DNA of 64,000 nt from Bacillota bacterium (GCA_023454175.1 JAEXRW010000010.1:292941-356940), one strand, 5' to 3'; positions 17,545-25,379 are shown, numbered from the stretch's first letter. Made by a program: numbers and translations. The notes: generated from the sequence alone by a model not told the origin.

Positions 17545-17647
17545 TGTTAAAGGGGAGTAGTTGCACCGCAAAGTCAACATACTGGCGAACTTCGCCTGGC
17601 TCTGCGGCCGTTAAACACTCAGAGAAACGGAAACGAGACTTTTGACA
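17545..17647 (+). promoter_or_regulatory. yybP-ykoY manganese riboswitch aptamer
   Basis: The conserved core AAAGGGGAGTAG opens the element, and GAGACTTTTGAC closes it. TGTTAAAGG (17545-17553) pairs over all 9 positions with CTTTTGACA (17639-17647) to form P1. This class senses Mn2+ and is known to sit before GDT1/UPF0016-type Mn exporters, exactly as here. Confidence 0.88.
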
Positions 17648-17688
17648 TACGCCATTTCTTTTGGCTATGTTGAAAGTCTTTTTATTTT
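17636..17688 (+). terminator. Expression-platform terminator of the Mn riboswitch
   Basis: AGACTTTTGACATA pairs over 14 positions with TATGTTGAAAGTCT, followed by a T-rich run. Its 5' arm contains the 3' strand of P1, so P1 and the terminator exclude each other. Ligand binding should therefore switch the gene on. Confidence 0.88.
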
Positions 17689-17704
17689 ACGGGAGGACTG
17701 GAAC

Positions 17705-18472
17705 ATGGGAGAAGCGCTGACCGCTTTCCTGCTGGCGCTGGGCACGGTGGTGCTGGCGGAGATGGGGGACAAGACACAACTGCTGGCGATGGCTTTCGCC
17801 ACAAAGTACAAGGCGCTGAAGGTGATGACCGGCGTATTCATCGCGACGGTGCTGAACCATGCGCTGGCCGTGGCCCTGGGCTCCGTCATCAGCCGTTTTG
17901 ACGCGCTGAACCTGTGGATCCAGATCATCGCCTCGGCTTCGTTCCTCTTTTTCGCCCTGTGGACCATCCGCGGGGACAAGCTGGACAAGGAAAAGGAGAA
18001 AAAGCCGAGATTCGGCCCCATCGTCACCGTATCCATCGCCTTTTTCATCGCGGAGCTGGGGGACAAGACGCAGCTGGCCACCATCGCGCTGGCAACGAAG
18101 TATCCTGTGGATCCGGTGTGGGTGCTGGCGGGGACGACGCTGGGCATGCTGATCGCGGACGGTATCGGCATCCTCATCGGCGTGGTGCTGTGCAAGAAGA
18201 TCCCGGAGAAAATCGTCAAGTACATCTCGGCTGCGGCCTTTGCGGTATTTGGGCTGATCGGATGCTACCAGACCCTGACGGAACGGCTGAAGCTGGGCAT
18301 CCCCGAGACCATCGGCATCCTCGCCGGCCTGGCGATCATTACGGGCGTCATCGCCTTCTTCCTGATACGGAAAGGAATCATCCAGGACAGGGAGAAGGCG
18401 GAGGAAGTGGCGGCGTACTGCGCATTAAGGCCCGATGCACGCGTGCGCAGCGAGGAAGCGGCGGGGGAGTAG
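17705..18472 (+). CDS. TMEM165/GDT1-family Mn (Ca) exporter
   Basis: A 255-residue membrane protein of the UPF0016/GDT1 family with about six helices in two homologous halves. Each half carries the hallmark E-x-G-D-K-T motif: AEMGDKTQLL near residue 18 and AELGDKTQLA in the second half. Members export Mn2+ (or exchange Ca2+/Mn2+ for H+) and protect against Mn excess. The upstream yybP-ykoY riboswitch fits this directly: Mn binding prevents termination. ATG at 17705 with GGGAGG 8 bases upstream; the frame extends upstream into the terminator, so longer starts are rejected. A strong terminator follows. Confidence 0.93.
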   Translation: MGEALTAFLLALGTVVLAEMGDKTQLLAMAFATKYKALKVMTGVFIATVLNHALAVALGSVISRFDALNLWIQIIASASFLFFALWTIRGDKLDKEKEKKPRFGPIVTVSIAFFIAELGDKTQLATIALATKYPVDPVWVLAGTTLGMLIADGIGILIGVVLCKKIPEKIVKYISAAAFAVFGLIGCYQTLTERLKLGIPETIGILAGLAIITGVIAFFLIRKGIIQDREKAEEVAAYCALRPDARVRSEEAAGE

Positions 18473-18500
18473 AAAGATATATACATAGAACCAGACTGAA

Positions 18501-18526
18501 AGAGCGTTTGAAGCGCTCTTTTTTTA
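18501..18526 (+). terminator. Terminator after GDT1 gene
   Basis: AGAGCG / CGCTCT stem followed by a run of seven T. Confidence 0.85.
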
Positions 18527-18536
18527 TACTCTCTAT

Positions 18537-18707
18537 GGAATCACTGATTTATTCTTACGATATCTTTGCGGTTAATTTGTCACCTGCCTTTGTCGCTAAA
18601 TACTAGAAATAGTGCTGCTATTCCTTCGTATTTGCTCCTTTGGCAGAAGCGTGCGCGCATGCAAATTTCACCGCAAATCTTATGGTCCTCATTAAATCAG
18701 TGATTCC
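18537..18707. mobile_element. MITE-like element with terminal inverted repeats
   Basis: A 171-bp segment with no coding frame. The ends GGAATCACTGATTTA and TAAATCAGTGATTCC are perfect 15-bp inverted repeats. Further in, TTTGCGGTTAATTTG pairs with CAAATTTCACCGCAAA. No clear target-site duplication is seen. The layout is that of a non-autonomous element moved by a transposase encoded elsewhere. Confidence 0.65.
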
Positions 18708-18950
18708 TTTACAGGCAGATGTCAAGCAGCGCCCTGCATGGCGCATATATTGTAAAGACGGGGCGGCTCAGGTGCGGAACTTGTGTTTACGGCGCTGACA
18801 GGCGGAAATCCTGCAGACATACCGGCGAATGCTCCCTGACATGCACCACAAGGCGGGGAGATGCATAAGGTGTATGGAAGGATGTATAGCTGTAACGCCG
18901 GGCCTGTATAGTTTCACCGGAAAGGTCATATGAAAGGGAGGGCATAAAGG
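18708..18950. other. Intergenic region before the holin gene
   Basis: No gene or clear signal seen apart from the holin ribosome binding site GGGAGGG near 18936. Confidence 0.4.
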
Positions 18951-19349
18951 ATGGATTGGCTGGTACAAAACGGCGAAGTGGTGAACATGGTGGCGATCGT
19001 GGTGATCTGCGGTTTCATCGGCTTTGCCATCAAGACAGGCTGCGGGGGCGATGACAGGGTGTGCCGCTGGATCCCCATCATCGTGGGCGTGGCAGGAGGT
19101 ATCCTGGGGCTGGTCTACCGCTACATCAACCCGGACTATGCCAAGATGGACGTGCTGATGGCCATCGCGAGCGGCATCGTATCGGGGCTGGCCAGTACGG
19201 GCGTACACCAGGTGGTGAAGCAGAGCGCAAAAGGCATGAAGAGCAATGGCTCCACCGGCGGCGGTACAGGCGGGGGCGGCACGCCATACAACCTGAAACA
19301 GGGGAACGGAAACGGGGGGAACACAGGACAAGGAAACGGGACGGGCTGA
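18951..19349 (+). CDS. Phage-type holin (Phage_holin_5_2-like)
   Basis: A 132-residue membrane protein. Three hydrophobic segments lie at about residues 10-30, 38-58 and 68-92, with the motif IPIIVGVAGGILGLV and PDYAKMDVLMAIASGIVSGLAST typical of holin family 5_2. The tail is Gly/Asn/Ser-rich. The endolysin-like gene follows 25 bases downstream, the usual phage lysis order. No other phage gene is nearby, so the pair is either a prophage remnant or a domesticated cassette for releasing wall-bound or sporangial contents. Confidence 0.8.
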   Translation: MDWLVQNGEVVNMVAIVVICGFIGFAIKTGCGGDDRVCRWIPIIVGVAGGILGLVYRYINPDYAKMDVLMAIASGIVSGLASTGVHQVVKQSAKGMKSNGSTGGGTGGGGTPYNLKQGNGNGGNTGQGNGTG

Positions 19350-19374
19350 GGCCCTGTCCCCCAAGGAGGATAAT

Positions 19375-20172
19375 ATGTTTGACGTTAGCACATACAAGGG
19401 GCTGCTGGCCCCGAACAAATATAAGAGGCTGGACGACCTGGACGAGGCGCTCACCTACTTCAACATCAACACGGCGGTCAACAACATCGTGACGGATCTG
19501 CGGGTGACCAAAGCCCAGGCGGCGCAGCTGTGCATCATGATGGACCCCATCTTCATCCTGCGCATGGGCGCAGCGGCCAAACAATACGGCGCCATCACGC
19601 TGAAATACGGCTACCGGACCATCGGCTACCAGGACCAGAAGGCGCCCAACAACGCTTTCAAATGGAGCTCCGCACTGCTGCCGGCGGGAGGCGGGGACAA
19701 GATAGCCCAGTGCAAGTGCTGGACGGGGGGGAACGGAAGGCTGGCCAAACCCGGAACGAGCTTTCACAATTACGGCTGGGCGGCGGATGTGGGCGGACAA
19801 CTGTACTATATCGCCAGCTCGAAACTTTCGCCCTTCGGCCTGCAGAAAAACGTAGCCGGGGAACCCTGGCATGTGGCTCCGCTGGAAACGGGCAGCTATA
19901 AAGGGTTTGACCGCGCGAAGATCGCTGTGTGGCATGGCGGGCCCCTGCCCGAGGCGTATGCGCTGCGGCGGAACGGGGACAAAGGCATGACAGTCTGCCA
20001 GATCCAGCAGACGCTGATCAAACTGGGCTACAAGCCCGGGAAGGTGGACGGCATCTTCGGCCCCAACACGGAGGCGGCGGTGAGAGCCTTCCAGGCGGCA
20101 AGGAAGCTGACGGTAGACGGGATCGTAGGGCCCATCACCTACGGCGCGCTGGGGATGGCGCTGGCACTATAA
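19375..20172 (+). CDS. Endolysin-like M15 peptidase with peptidoglycan-binding domain
   Basis: A 265-residue protein. The M15 peptidase domain covers about residues 10-185, with the zinc and catalytic motifs SFHNYGWAADV and EPWHVAP. A PG_binding_1 domain (residues about 198-262) carries QQTLIKLGY, DGIFGPNTEAAVRAFQ and DGIVGP. There is no signal peptide, as expected for an endolysin that leaves through the holin encoded just upstream. GGAGG lies 7 bases before the ATG. The M15 fold is shared with the exported enzyme at 13105, but that one has a signal peptide and different N-terminal domains. Confidence 0.88.
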   Translation: MFDVSTYKGLLAPNKYKRLDDLDEALTYFNINTAVNNIVTDLRVTKAQAAQLCIMMDPIFILRMGAAAKQYGAITLKYGYRTIGYQDQKAPNNAFKWSSALLPAGGGDKIAQCKCWTGGNGRLAKPGTSFHNYGWAADVGGQLYYIASSKLSPFGLQKNVAGEPWHVAPLETGSYKGFDRAKIAVWHGGPLPEAYALRRNGDKGMTVCQIQQTLIKLGYKPGKVDGIFGPNTEAAVRAFQAARKLTVDGIVGPITYGALGMALAL

Positions 20173-20402
20173 CAATTAAGAATTAAGAGTTAAGAATTAA
20201 GAATTGCGGTATGCCCTGCGGGGAAATATCTAATGGACAATGTAATATGTACAATGGCGGAATGCATAGGGAGGCATACGACCCTTACGGGTCGATTTGC
20301 TGCCTCCCATTGGGCATGACCATGATGCCCTGCGGGGGAGTTAAACAGTTGACTGTTGAGAGCTGACAGTTGGACAGTTGCCCTGCGGGGGAAATGCAGC
20401 GG
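20173..20402. repeat. R2 mosaic intergenic repeat (long copy)
   Basis: AATTAAGAATTAAGAGTT units, three CCCTGCGGGG blocks, a GAATGCATAGGGAGGC...GCCTCCCATTGGGCATG nested palindrome with an inserted ACCCTTACGGGT hairpin, then GTTGACTGTTGAGAGC units. Confidence 0.75.
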
Positions 20403-20533
20403 TATTGAAACAAATGGCGGCCTTTGAGCCGTCTTTTTGTTCAAGATATGGACGGCAGACAAGAAATCCTTACTTACGGAAAGCGGATATGCGGTATAAT
20501 GAACATGCATTATCTTGCTTCGAGGTTATGGCA

Positions 20534-21667
20534 ATGAAGATACTGGTCGCATCCGATTCGTTCAAGGGCACCTTTTCCTCGCTGGAAGTGGCGGGGCTGA
20601 TCGAGAAGGGCGTCAAACGCGCGATGCCGGAAGCCGAGGTGCGCTCCGTCCCGGTGGCGGACGGCGGGGAGGGCACGGTGGACGCCATCGTGCAGGCGTG
20701 CGGCGGGGAGTACATCGATGTGCCGGTGCACGGGCCGCTGGGGGACACCGTTACCGCGAGATACGGAATCACCGGGGATGGAACTGCCGTGATCGAAATG
20801 AGCGCGGCATCGGGCATCTGCCTGGTACCGCGGGAGAAGCTGAACCCATTACTCGCGAGCACATACGGTACCGGTGAACTCGTCATCGACGCCATCAACC
20901 GGGGCTGCAAAAAGATCATCATAGGCATCGGCGGGAGCGCGACCAACGACGGGGGAACGGGATTTGCACGGGCCATCGGCGTTAAATTATTGGACGCTAA
21001 CGGCAACGAACTGGACGGGACGGGGGAAGCGGCGAGACGCGTACATGCCGTTCAAACCCAGGGTATAGACAAACGGTTAAAAGACATCGAGATCCTTGTG
21101 GCGTGCGATGTGGACAACCCATTATGCGGGGAAAAAGGTGCATCGGCGGTATTCGGCCCGCAGAAGGGCGCCACTCCGGAGATGGTGGCACTGTTGGACA
21201 AGAACCTTCGCAATTACTCCGAGGCCGTGGCGCGCGCGACGGGGCGGGACATCGCGAGCGAACCGGGGATGGGCGCGGCGGGGGGACTGGGCTTTTCCAT
21301 CCTGCAATACTGCAACGCCAGGACGGGGAAGGGCATCGAGATCGTACTGGATACCATCGGATTTGACGCATACGCCAGTTGGGCGGACATCGTGATCACG
21401 GGCGAAGGCCGGGTGGATTTCCAGACGCCCTACGGCAAGACGCCGGCGGGAGTGGCAAAACGCGCGGGGAAATACGGGAAGCCTGTCTACGCCATCGCGG
21501 GGTTTGAAGGGAAGGGGGCGCAGGCGATCTACGACTGCGGGATCGCAGAGGTGGTGAGCGCGGTGTATGCGCCATGCACCATCGACGAGGCTATCGCGGC
21601 ATCGGGCGAGAACATCCCGCGGGCGGCGGAAAGGCTGATGCGGATCATAAAGCCATTTTTAAGGTAA
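20534..21667 (+). CDS. Glycerate kinase (GarK/GlxK family)
   Basis: A 377-residue glycerate kinase of the bacterial type that phosphorylates D-glycerate to phosphoglycerate with ATP. Family marks: ILVASDSFKGTFSSLE at the start, PVADGGEGTVDAI near residue 45, GIGGSATNDGG near residue 135, and VITGEGRVDFQTPYGKTP in the last third. Length is normal for the family. ATG 20534 is chosen (GAGG 8 bases upstream); the frame extends upstream into repeat R2. The TAA stop sits in the loop of a perfect 14-bp hairpin. No glyoxylate or serine-pathway genes are adjacent. Confidence 0.93.
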   Translation: MKILVASDSFKGTFSSLEVAGLIEKGVKRAMPEAEVRSVPVADGGEGTVDAIVQACGGEYIDVPVHGPLGDTVTARYGITGDGTAVIEMSAASGICLVPREKLNPLLASTYGTGELVIDAINRGCKKIIIGIGGSATNDGGTGFARAIGVKLLDANGNELDGTGEAARRVHAVQTQGIDKRLKDIEILVACDVDNPLCGEKGASAVFGPQKGATPEMVALLDKNLRNYSEAVARATGRDIASEPGMGAAGGLGFSILQYCNARTGKGIEIVLDTIGFDAYASWADIVITGEGRVDFQTPYGKTPAGVAKRAGKYGKPVYAIAGFEGKGAQAIYDCGIAEVVSAVYAPCTIDEAIAASGENIPRAAERLMRIIKPFLR

Positions 21668-21716
21668 ACCTTAAAAATGGCTTCTGGCTAATATCAAGGC
21701 TTTGCCTTGATATTAG
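21651..21716. repeat. Two adjacent perfect palindromes at the glycerate kinase stop
   Basis: Stem 1: AGCCATTTTTAAGG / CCTTAAAAATGGCT (21651-21682), with the stop codon in its 4-base loop. Stem 2: CTAATATCAAGGC / GCCTTGATATTAG (21688-21716), with loop TTT. They may act as terminator or mRNA 3'-end stabiliser. Confidence 0.75.
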
Positions 21717-21785
21717 GAACTCACTTCACAAAGCTTGAACATTGACGCATTGAAACAGGAGATAAAACAGTTGGAGGATCATTCA

Positions 21786-22202
21786 ATGGTACAGTCCATC
21801 GTACACATCGCACTGGTCGTGAAGGACTACGACGAAGCGATCGAATTCTACACGAAAAAGCTCCACTTCGAACTGATTGAAGACACGTACCAGGCCGAGC
21901 AGGACAAGCGGTGGGTGGTGGTGGCCCCGCCGGGATCAAAGGGCACCACGCTGTTGCTGGCACGTGCGTCAAAGCTCGAGCAGAAGCCCTTCATCGGGAA
22001 CCAGGCAGGGGGAAGGGTATTCCTTTTCCTGCGCACGGATGATTTCAAGCGGGACTATACCGAGATGAAATTAAACGGTATCGAATTTGTCCGGGAACCC
22101 AAGGAGCAGCCCTACGGGACGGTGGCGGTATTCAAGGACCTGTACGGGAACCTGTGGGACCTGGTGCAATTCAACGAAGGCCATCCGATGGCGAAACGCT
22201 GA
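21786..22202 (+). CDS. VOC-family (glyoxalase-like) protein
   Basis: A 138-residue protein with one vicinal-oxygen-chelate module: IVHIALVVKDYDEAIEFYTKKLHF at the start and FKDLYGNLWDLVQF at the end. Possible metal ligands are the N-terminal His and the Glu/Gln in the second half. Such proteins act as small dioxygenases, lyases or resistance proteins; the reaction here is unknown. ATG 21786 has GGAGG 8 bases upstream; an in-frame ATG at 21735 lacks a site and adds an unrelated helix. Confidence 0.85.
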   Translation: MVQSIVHIALVVKDYDEAIEFYTKKLHFELIEDTYQAEQDKRWVVVAPPGSKGTTLLLARASKLEQKPFIGNQAGGRVFLFLRTDDFKRDYTEMKLNGIEFVREPKEQPYGTVAVFKDLYGNLWDLVQFNEGHPMAKR

Positions 22203-22291
22203 GACAGGGGTTAACATATACCTACCATACATATCATAGCGCCGGAACGGCTGTGAACCTATCCAATCCGATCCAATACTGCGAGAAAAGC

Positions 22292-22319
22292 GACCCCTGG
22301 GGACAGGGGTCTTTCTTTA
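22292..22319 (+). terminator. Terminator before cotJ operon
   Basis: GACCCCTG / CAGGGGTC with a GGGA loop and a T-rich tail. It isolates cotJABC from the VOC gene. Confidence 0.85.
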
Positions 22320-22406
22320 TATTCCGGTATATGCATTCACTAGCCGTTCACACACATGATGCATATATTGTAATGCAGTACAAATATCGAAAGGAGATAA
22401 GGGAAA

Positions 22407-22565
22407 ATGTATGTGATGGACGATGATCAGCCAGAACTGGCTACTGCATACGTGCCCTGGCAGGAATATAACCGGACATTTGAACCCATGGAAGCCCTGC
22501 ACAAAGGCACGATATTCCCCGAGCTGTACCGCCCTTATGATCCGGGAAAGGAGTGGGGCTGGTGA
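22407..22565 (+). CDS. cotJA: Spore coat associated protein CotJA
   Basis: A 52-residue protein. The core AYVPWQEYNRTFEPMEAL and IFPELYRPYDPG are typical of CotJA, a small spore-coat component that helps place CotJC in the inner coat. AAGGAG lies about 11 bases before the ATG. The TGA stop overlaps the ATG of cotJB (TGATG), which implies translational coupling. Expression is expected in the mother cell late in sporulation; I could not identify a sigma-E or sigma-K promoter with confidence. Confidence 0.9.
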   Translation: MYVMDDDQPELATAYVPWQEYNRTFEPMEALHKGTIFPELYRPYDPGKEWGW

Positions 22566-22819
22566 TGAACAACATGCAATGCTATGAAGACATCGAAAAG
22601 CTTATGGCCATCCAATTCTATCTGGTGGAACTGAACCTCTTCCTGGACACCCATCCCGATGACCAGAAGGCCCTGTCCGATTTCAATGAGATGACAAAAT
22701 ACTTCGACGTGGAGAAGAAACGCTTTGAAAGCATGTACGGACCCCTGGTAAACTTCGGACACGGACCGAGCAAGTATCCCTGGCAGTGGGCACAATCCCC
22801 CTGGCCGTGGGAAATGTGA
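22565..22819 (+). CDS. cotJB: Spore coat protein CotJB
   Basis: An 84-residue protein matching CotJB. Visible marks are the helix LMAIQFYLVELNLFLDTHPDD near the start, the central FNEMTKYFDVEKK, and the Trp-rich end WQWAQSPWPWEM. The ATG at 22565 overlaps the cotJA stop; AAAGGAG lies about 11 bases upstream. The earlier in-frame GTG at 22553 lies inside that ribosome binding site and is rejected. Middle gene of cotJABC. Confidence 0.92.
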   Translation: MNNMQCYEDIEKLMAIQFYLVELNLFLDTHPDDQKALSDFNEMTKYFDVEKKRFESMYGPLVNFGHGPSKYPWQWAQSPWPWEM

Positions 22820-22835
22820 AGGGGTGTGATGGAGA

Positions 22836-23408
22836 ATGTGGCTATACCAAAAGACACTTCAATATCCGGTGCGGGTGGACTCATGCAACCCGACGCTGGC
22901 CCAAATGATCCTGGAGCAGTTTGGCGGCGCAGACGGTGAACTGGCCGCAGGCGTGCGTTACCTGACGCAGCGCTTTTACATGCCATTGCCCGAAGCCAAG
23001 GCATTACTGACGGATATCGGCACGGAAGAACTCGGGCACTGGGAAATGATCGCCACACTGGCGTGGAAACTGGTGGAAAAGGCGCCGGTGGCGGCGATAA
23101 AGGATACCCCATTCGCGGCGCACTATGCCAACAACGGCAGGAACCCATTCCCGCACAGCGCGGCGGGCGTACCCTTTACAGCAACGTATATCGGATCAAA
23201 AACAGACCCCGTGGCGGACCTGCATGAGGATATGGCGGCGGAACAAAAAGCGCGCGCCACATACGAACACCTCATACGGCTTTCGGACGACCACGGCGTG
23301 AACCAGACGCTCTCCTTCCTGCGCGAGCGGGAAGTGGTGCATTTCCAGCGTTTCGGCGAAATGCTGGATAAGGTGCAGGCATACCTGCAAAGCAAGAAAT
23401 GCTATTAA
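22836..23408 (+). CDS. cotJC: Spore coat manganese-catalase-like protein CotJC
   Basis: A 190-residue member of the manganese catalase family. The four-helix bundle has E and H ligand motifs: the segments GADGELAAGVRYL, TDIGTEELGHWEM, EDMAAEQKARATYEHLI and REREVVHFQRFGEML carry the di-metal ligands. In the spore coat it may destroy hydrogen peroxide during or after coat assembly. Its length equals that of other CotJC proteins. Last gene of the cotJABC operon, followed by a terminator. Confidence 0.95.
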   Translation: MWLYQKTLQYPVRVDSCNPTLAQMILEQFGGADGELAAGVRYLTQRFYMPLPEAKALLTDIGTEELGHWEMIATLAWKLVEKAPVAAIKDTPFAAHYANNGRNPFPHSAAGVPFTATYIGSKTDPVADLHEDMAAEQKARATYEHLIRLSDDHGVNQTLSFLREREVVHFQRFGEMLDKVQAYLQSKKCY

Positions 23409-23458
23409 AGATATACCCCGGATAACATACCTCCAACCTGGATATTGGCTTACGGCTG

Positions 23459-23487
23459 GCCCTGCAGGGAAATCCTGCGGGGCTTTT
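23459..23487 (+). terminator. Terminator after cotJC
   Basis: GCCCTGCAGG / CCTGCGGGGC with a GAAAT loop and TTTT. Confidence 0.8.
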
Positions 23488-23598
23488 CATCAAGGCCGCA
23501 AATAAAGCGCGGAGCGTGACGCGTACGGCGAAAGGAGGGGGCAACCCTCCTCCCCCCTCACCTGAAAAGACGGGGCAAGCGCTTCATACGGGAAATAA

Positions 23599-24114
23599 TC
23601 AGATCTTATTGATGGTGACATTCCCCTGCTCTGGCGTAGCGCCGATGAAGACCACGTCGCCGGTTTGATTTACGATGGAAATGGTGGCAGGAGCGGAGGT
23701 GACCGTGATGAGCGCCGTCCCATCGAGCTGATCCGTGATCTGCGGCGTATCAGCGGGGAAGCTCGTGCCGCCATTCAGAACTGCCGAAACCCTGACAAAC
23801 GGCGAGGCACCCGCACCAGTCACCGACAGCCACCAGGTAACCAGGTAGGTGCCCGGCTGGTTGATGGTAAATACCCCGGTAGCCGGGTCATAGGTTATGG
23901 CAGCGGGATCCGTATTATTTAGCACCACATTGAACAACACCGGGGAGCCATCGGCCAATACGGTGGTTGCGGCGTCGGTCAATTGCGCCTGGATGCCCAC
24001 GGCAGGCGCACCGGCAACTACAAAGATAACAAGAAGGACCAGAAGTGCCGCAAGGACCGCGCCGACGAGGAGCCAGGAGCCTTTTCTAGGCCCGCAGTTA
24101 TCAAAAAAAGACAT
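23599..24114 (-). CDS. Membrane-anchored jelly-roll protein (BclA C-terminal-like), copy 1
   Basis: A 171-residue protein. One hydrophobic helix (about residues 15-37) follows a short N-terminus. The rest is a beta-rich domain like the TNF-like C-terminal domain of exosporium proteins BclA and BclB, with IQAQL, LNNTDPAAITYDPATGVFTINQPGTYLVTW and DGTALITV. Collagen-like GXX repeats, present in BclA, are absent. It may be a spore-surface or envelope trimer; this is inferred from fold and position next to cotJABC. A paralog lies at 24293-24817. Confidence 0.8.
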   Translation of the reverse strand: MSFFDNCGPRKGSWLLVGAVLAALLVLLVIFVVAGAPAVGIQAQLTDAATTVLADGSPVLFNVVLNNTDPAAITYDPATGVFTINQPGTYLVTWWLSVTGAGASPFVRVSAVLNGGTSFPADTPQITDQLDGTALITVTSAPATISIVNQTGDVVFIGATPEQGNVTINKI

Positions 24115-24238
24115 AATCGATCTTCCTTTCGTAAGATTCAGTACAGTTCATAATATGTAATGCAATAACAGGTGTGCAGAATCATGAATAGTTTCACACA
24201 AGAGAGGAGCCTTCCGGCACGAACCTTATCCGATTTGG

Positions 24239-24269
24239 GGCAGGGATGGATGGGCGATCATCCCTGCCA
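24239..24269. terminator. Hairpin between the two jelly-roll genes
   Basis: GGCAGGGATG / CATCCCTGCC with a 10-base loop. No T tract on the minus side, so its role as terminator is uncertain. Confidence 0.45.
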
Positions 24270-24292
24270 GTTAGAAACCATATTCTCTGAGG

Positions 24293-24817
24293 TCAGATAC
24301 GGGTGATGGTGATATTGGCCTGCTCGGGCGTGGCGCCGATGAACGCCGTGAAACCGGTCTGGTTCACGATGGAGATCGCGGCGGGCGTGGACGTCACCGT
24401 GACGAGCGCAGTCCCGTTCAGCTGGTCCGTGACCGAAGGCGTATCTGCGGGGATACCCATGCCGCCATTCACAACCGCCGAGAACCTGACATATGTGGCT
24501 GCCTCCGCGCCGTCCACCGATACCCACCAGGTAACGAGGTACGTCCCCGATTTATTGATGATAAACGTGCCGCTGGCGGGCACATATGTAATGGCGGCGG
24601 GGTTTGTATTATTCAGCACCGCATTGAACAGTACGGGAGAGCCATCCGCGATGGTGCCTCCGGAGCTGTCGGTCAGCTGCGCCTGGATGCCCACGGGCTG
24701 GACCGGGAAAAAGAATATGACGACCAGAAACACCGCCAGGGCGGCCAGGAACAGACCGAGCAGGAGTTTGCCTGCCGAAGAAGAACCGCATGCACCGGAA
24801 TAATCAAAACAACCCAT
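24293..24817 (-). CDS. Membrane-anchored jelly-roll protein (BclA C-terminal-like), copy 2
   Basis: A 174-residue paralog of the protein at 23599-24114, alike along its whole length: MG/S-CFDY start, one membrane helix (about residues 17-37), and the same beta-rich TNF-like domain with IQAQLTDS, LNNTNPAAITYVPASGTFIINKSGTYLVTWW and IGATPEQANITI at the end. The two genes are tandem on the minus strand, 178 bases apart, so they come from a local duplication. Upstream AAAGGAG precedes the ATG. Confidence 0.8.
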   Translation of the reverse strand: MGCFDYSGACGSSSAGKLLLGLFLAALAVFLVVIFFFPVQPVGIQAQLTDSSGGTIADGSPVLFNAVLNNTNPAAITYVPASGTFIINKSGTYLVTWWVSVDGAEAATYVRFSAVVNGGMGIPADTPSVTDQLNGTALVTVTSTPAAISIVNQTGFTAFIGATPEQANITITRI

Positions 24818-25017
24818 TCTACCTTTCTCCTTTCGTAAAAAAATTCTTTGTTACACTACATAATATGTGGGCTGTGTAGATGTGTGCATACTGTATGCAT
24901 AGTGTCACTGCCCCGGCGCCAAGTGCCTATCCAAGCAGTCCCATATGAACGGCAGGCATCGCCGACCTGGGAACGCGCAATAATAAGACGGAAACATCAA
25001 AAAAGGAGTGAACGGAC

Positions 25018-25332
25018 ATGGCATTACTGGGCAATCCATTCGCAGGGAATGCGGACCGGCAGATGACGCCCGACGAACTGTCGCAGGCCATCCGGGTGGA
25101 TATCGCGGGGGAACTGGAGGCGATCATCGGGTATGAGGCACACATGATGGCGACGAACGACCAGCGGGTGAAGACACTATTGGGGCATATCGCCGACGAG
25201 GAGCGGCAGCACGTGGGGGAACTCACGCAGCTATTGAGCTTGCTCAGCCCGAAGGACGGGCAGAAGATGGATCAGGGGAAGATACAGGTGCAGCAGTGGC
25301 AGCAAGGCAATTTCCAGGGGCAGATACAATAA
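25018..25332 (+). CDS. Small ferritin-like protein (encapsulated-ferritin type)
   Basis: A 104-residue protein. The two-helix core has SQAIRVDIAGELEAIIGYEAHMMATND and LLGHIADEERQHVGELTQLL, with E in the first helix and E-x-x-H in the second as expected metal ligands. Length and pattern resemble encapsulated ferritins (EncFtn), whose dimers form a full four-helix di-iron site. The tail is Gln-rich. No encapsulin shell gene is in the window, so cargo status is unproven. GGAG precedes the ATG. A degraded copy of its 3' end lies at 26567. Confidence 0.75.
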   Translation: MALLGNPFAGNADRQMTPDELSQAIRVDIAGELEAIIGYEAHMMATNDQRVKTLLGHIADEERQHVGELTQLLSLLSPKDGQKMDQGKIQVQQWQQGNFQGQIQ

Positions 25333-25337
25333 AAAAA

Positions 25338-25365
25338 GAAGGCAAACATGGTTTGCCTTCTTTTT
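25338..25365. terminator. Bidirectional terminator between convergent genes
   Basis: GAAGGCAAAC / GTTTGCCTTC with loop ATG; A-run on the left and T-run on the right, so it serves both strands. Confidence 0.9.
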
Positions 25366-25379
25366 AAATACATCTCTAC

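Noticed and set aside
22320..22400. Sigma-E or sigma-K promoter for cotJABC
   Set aside because: GTATATG and CATATATT look suggestive but have the wrong spacing; no call made.
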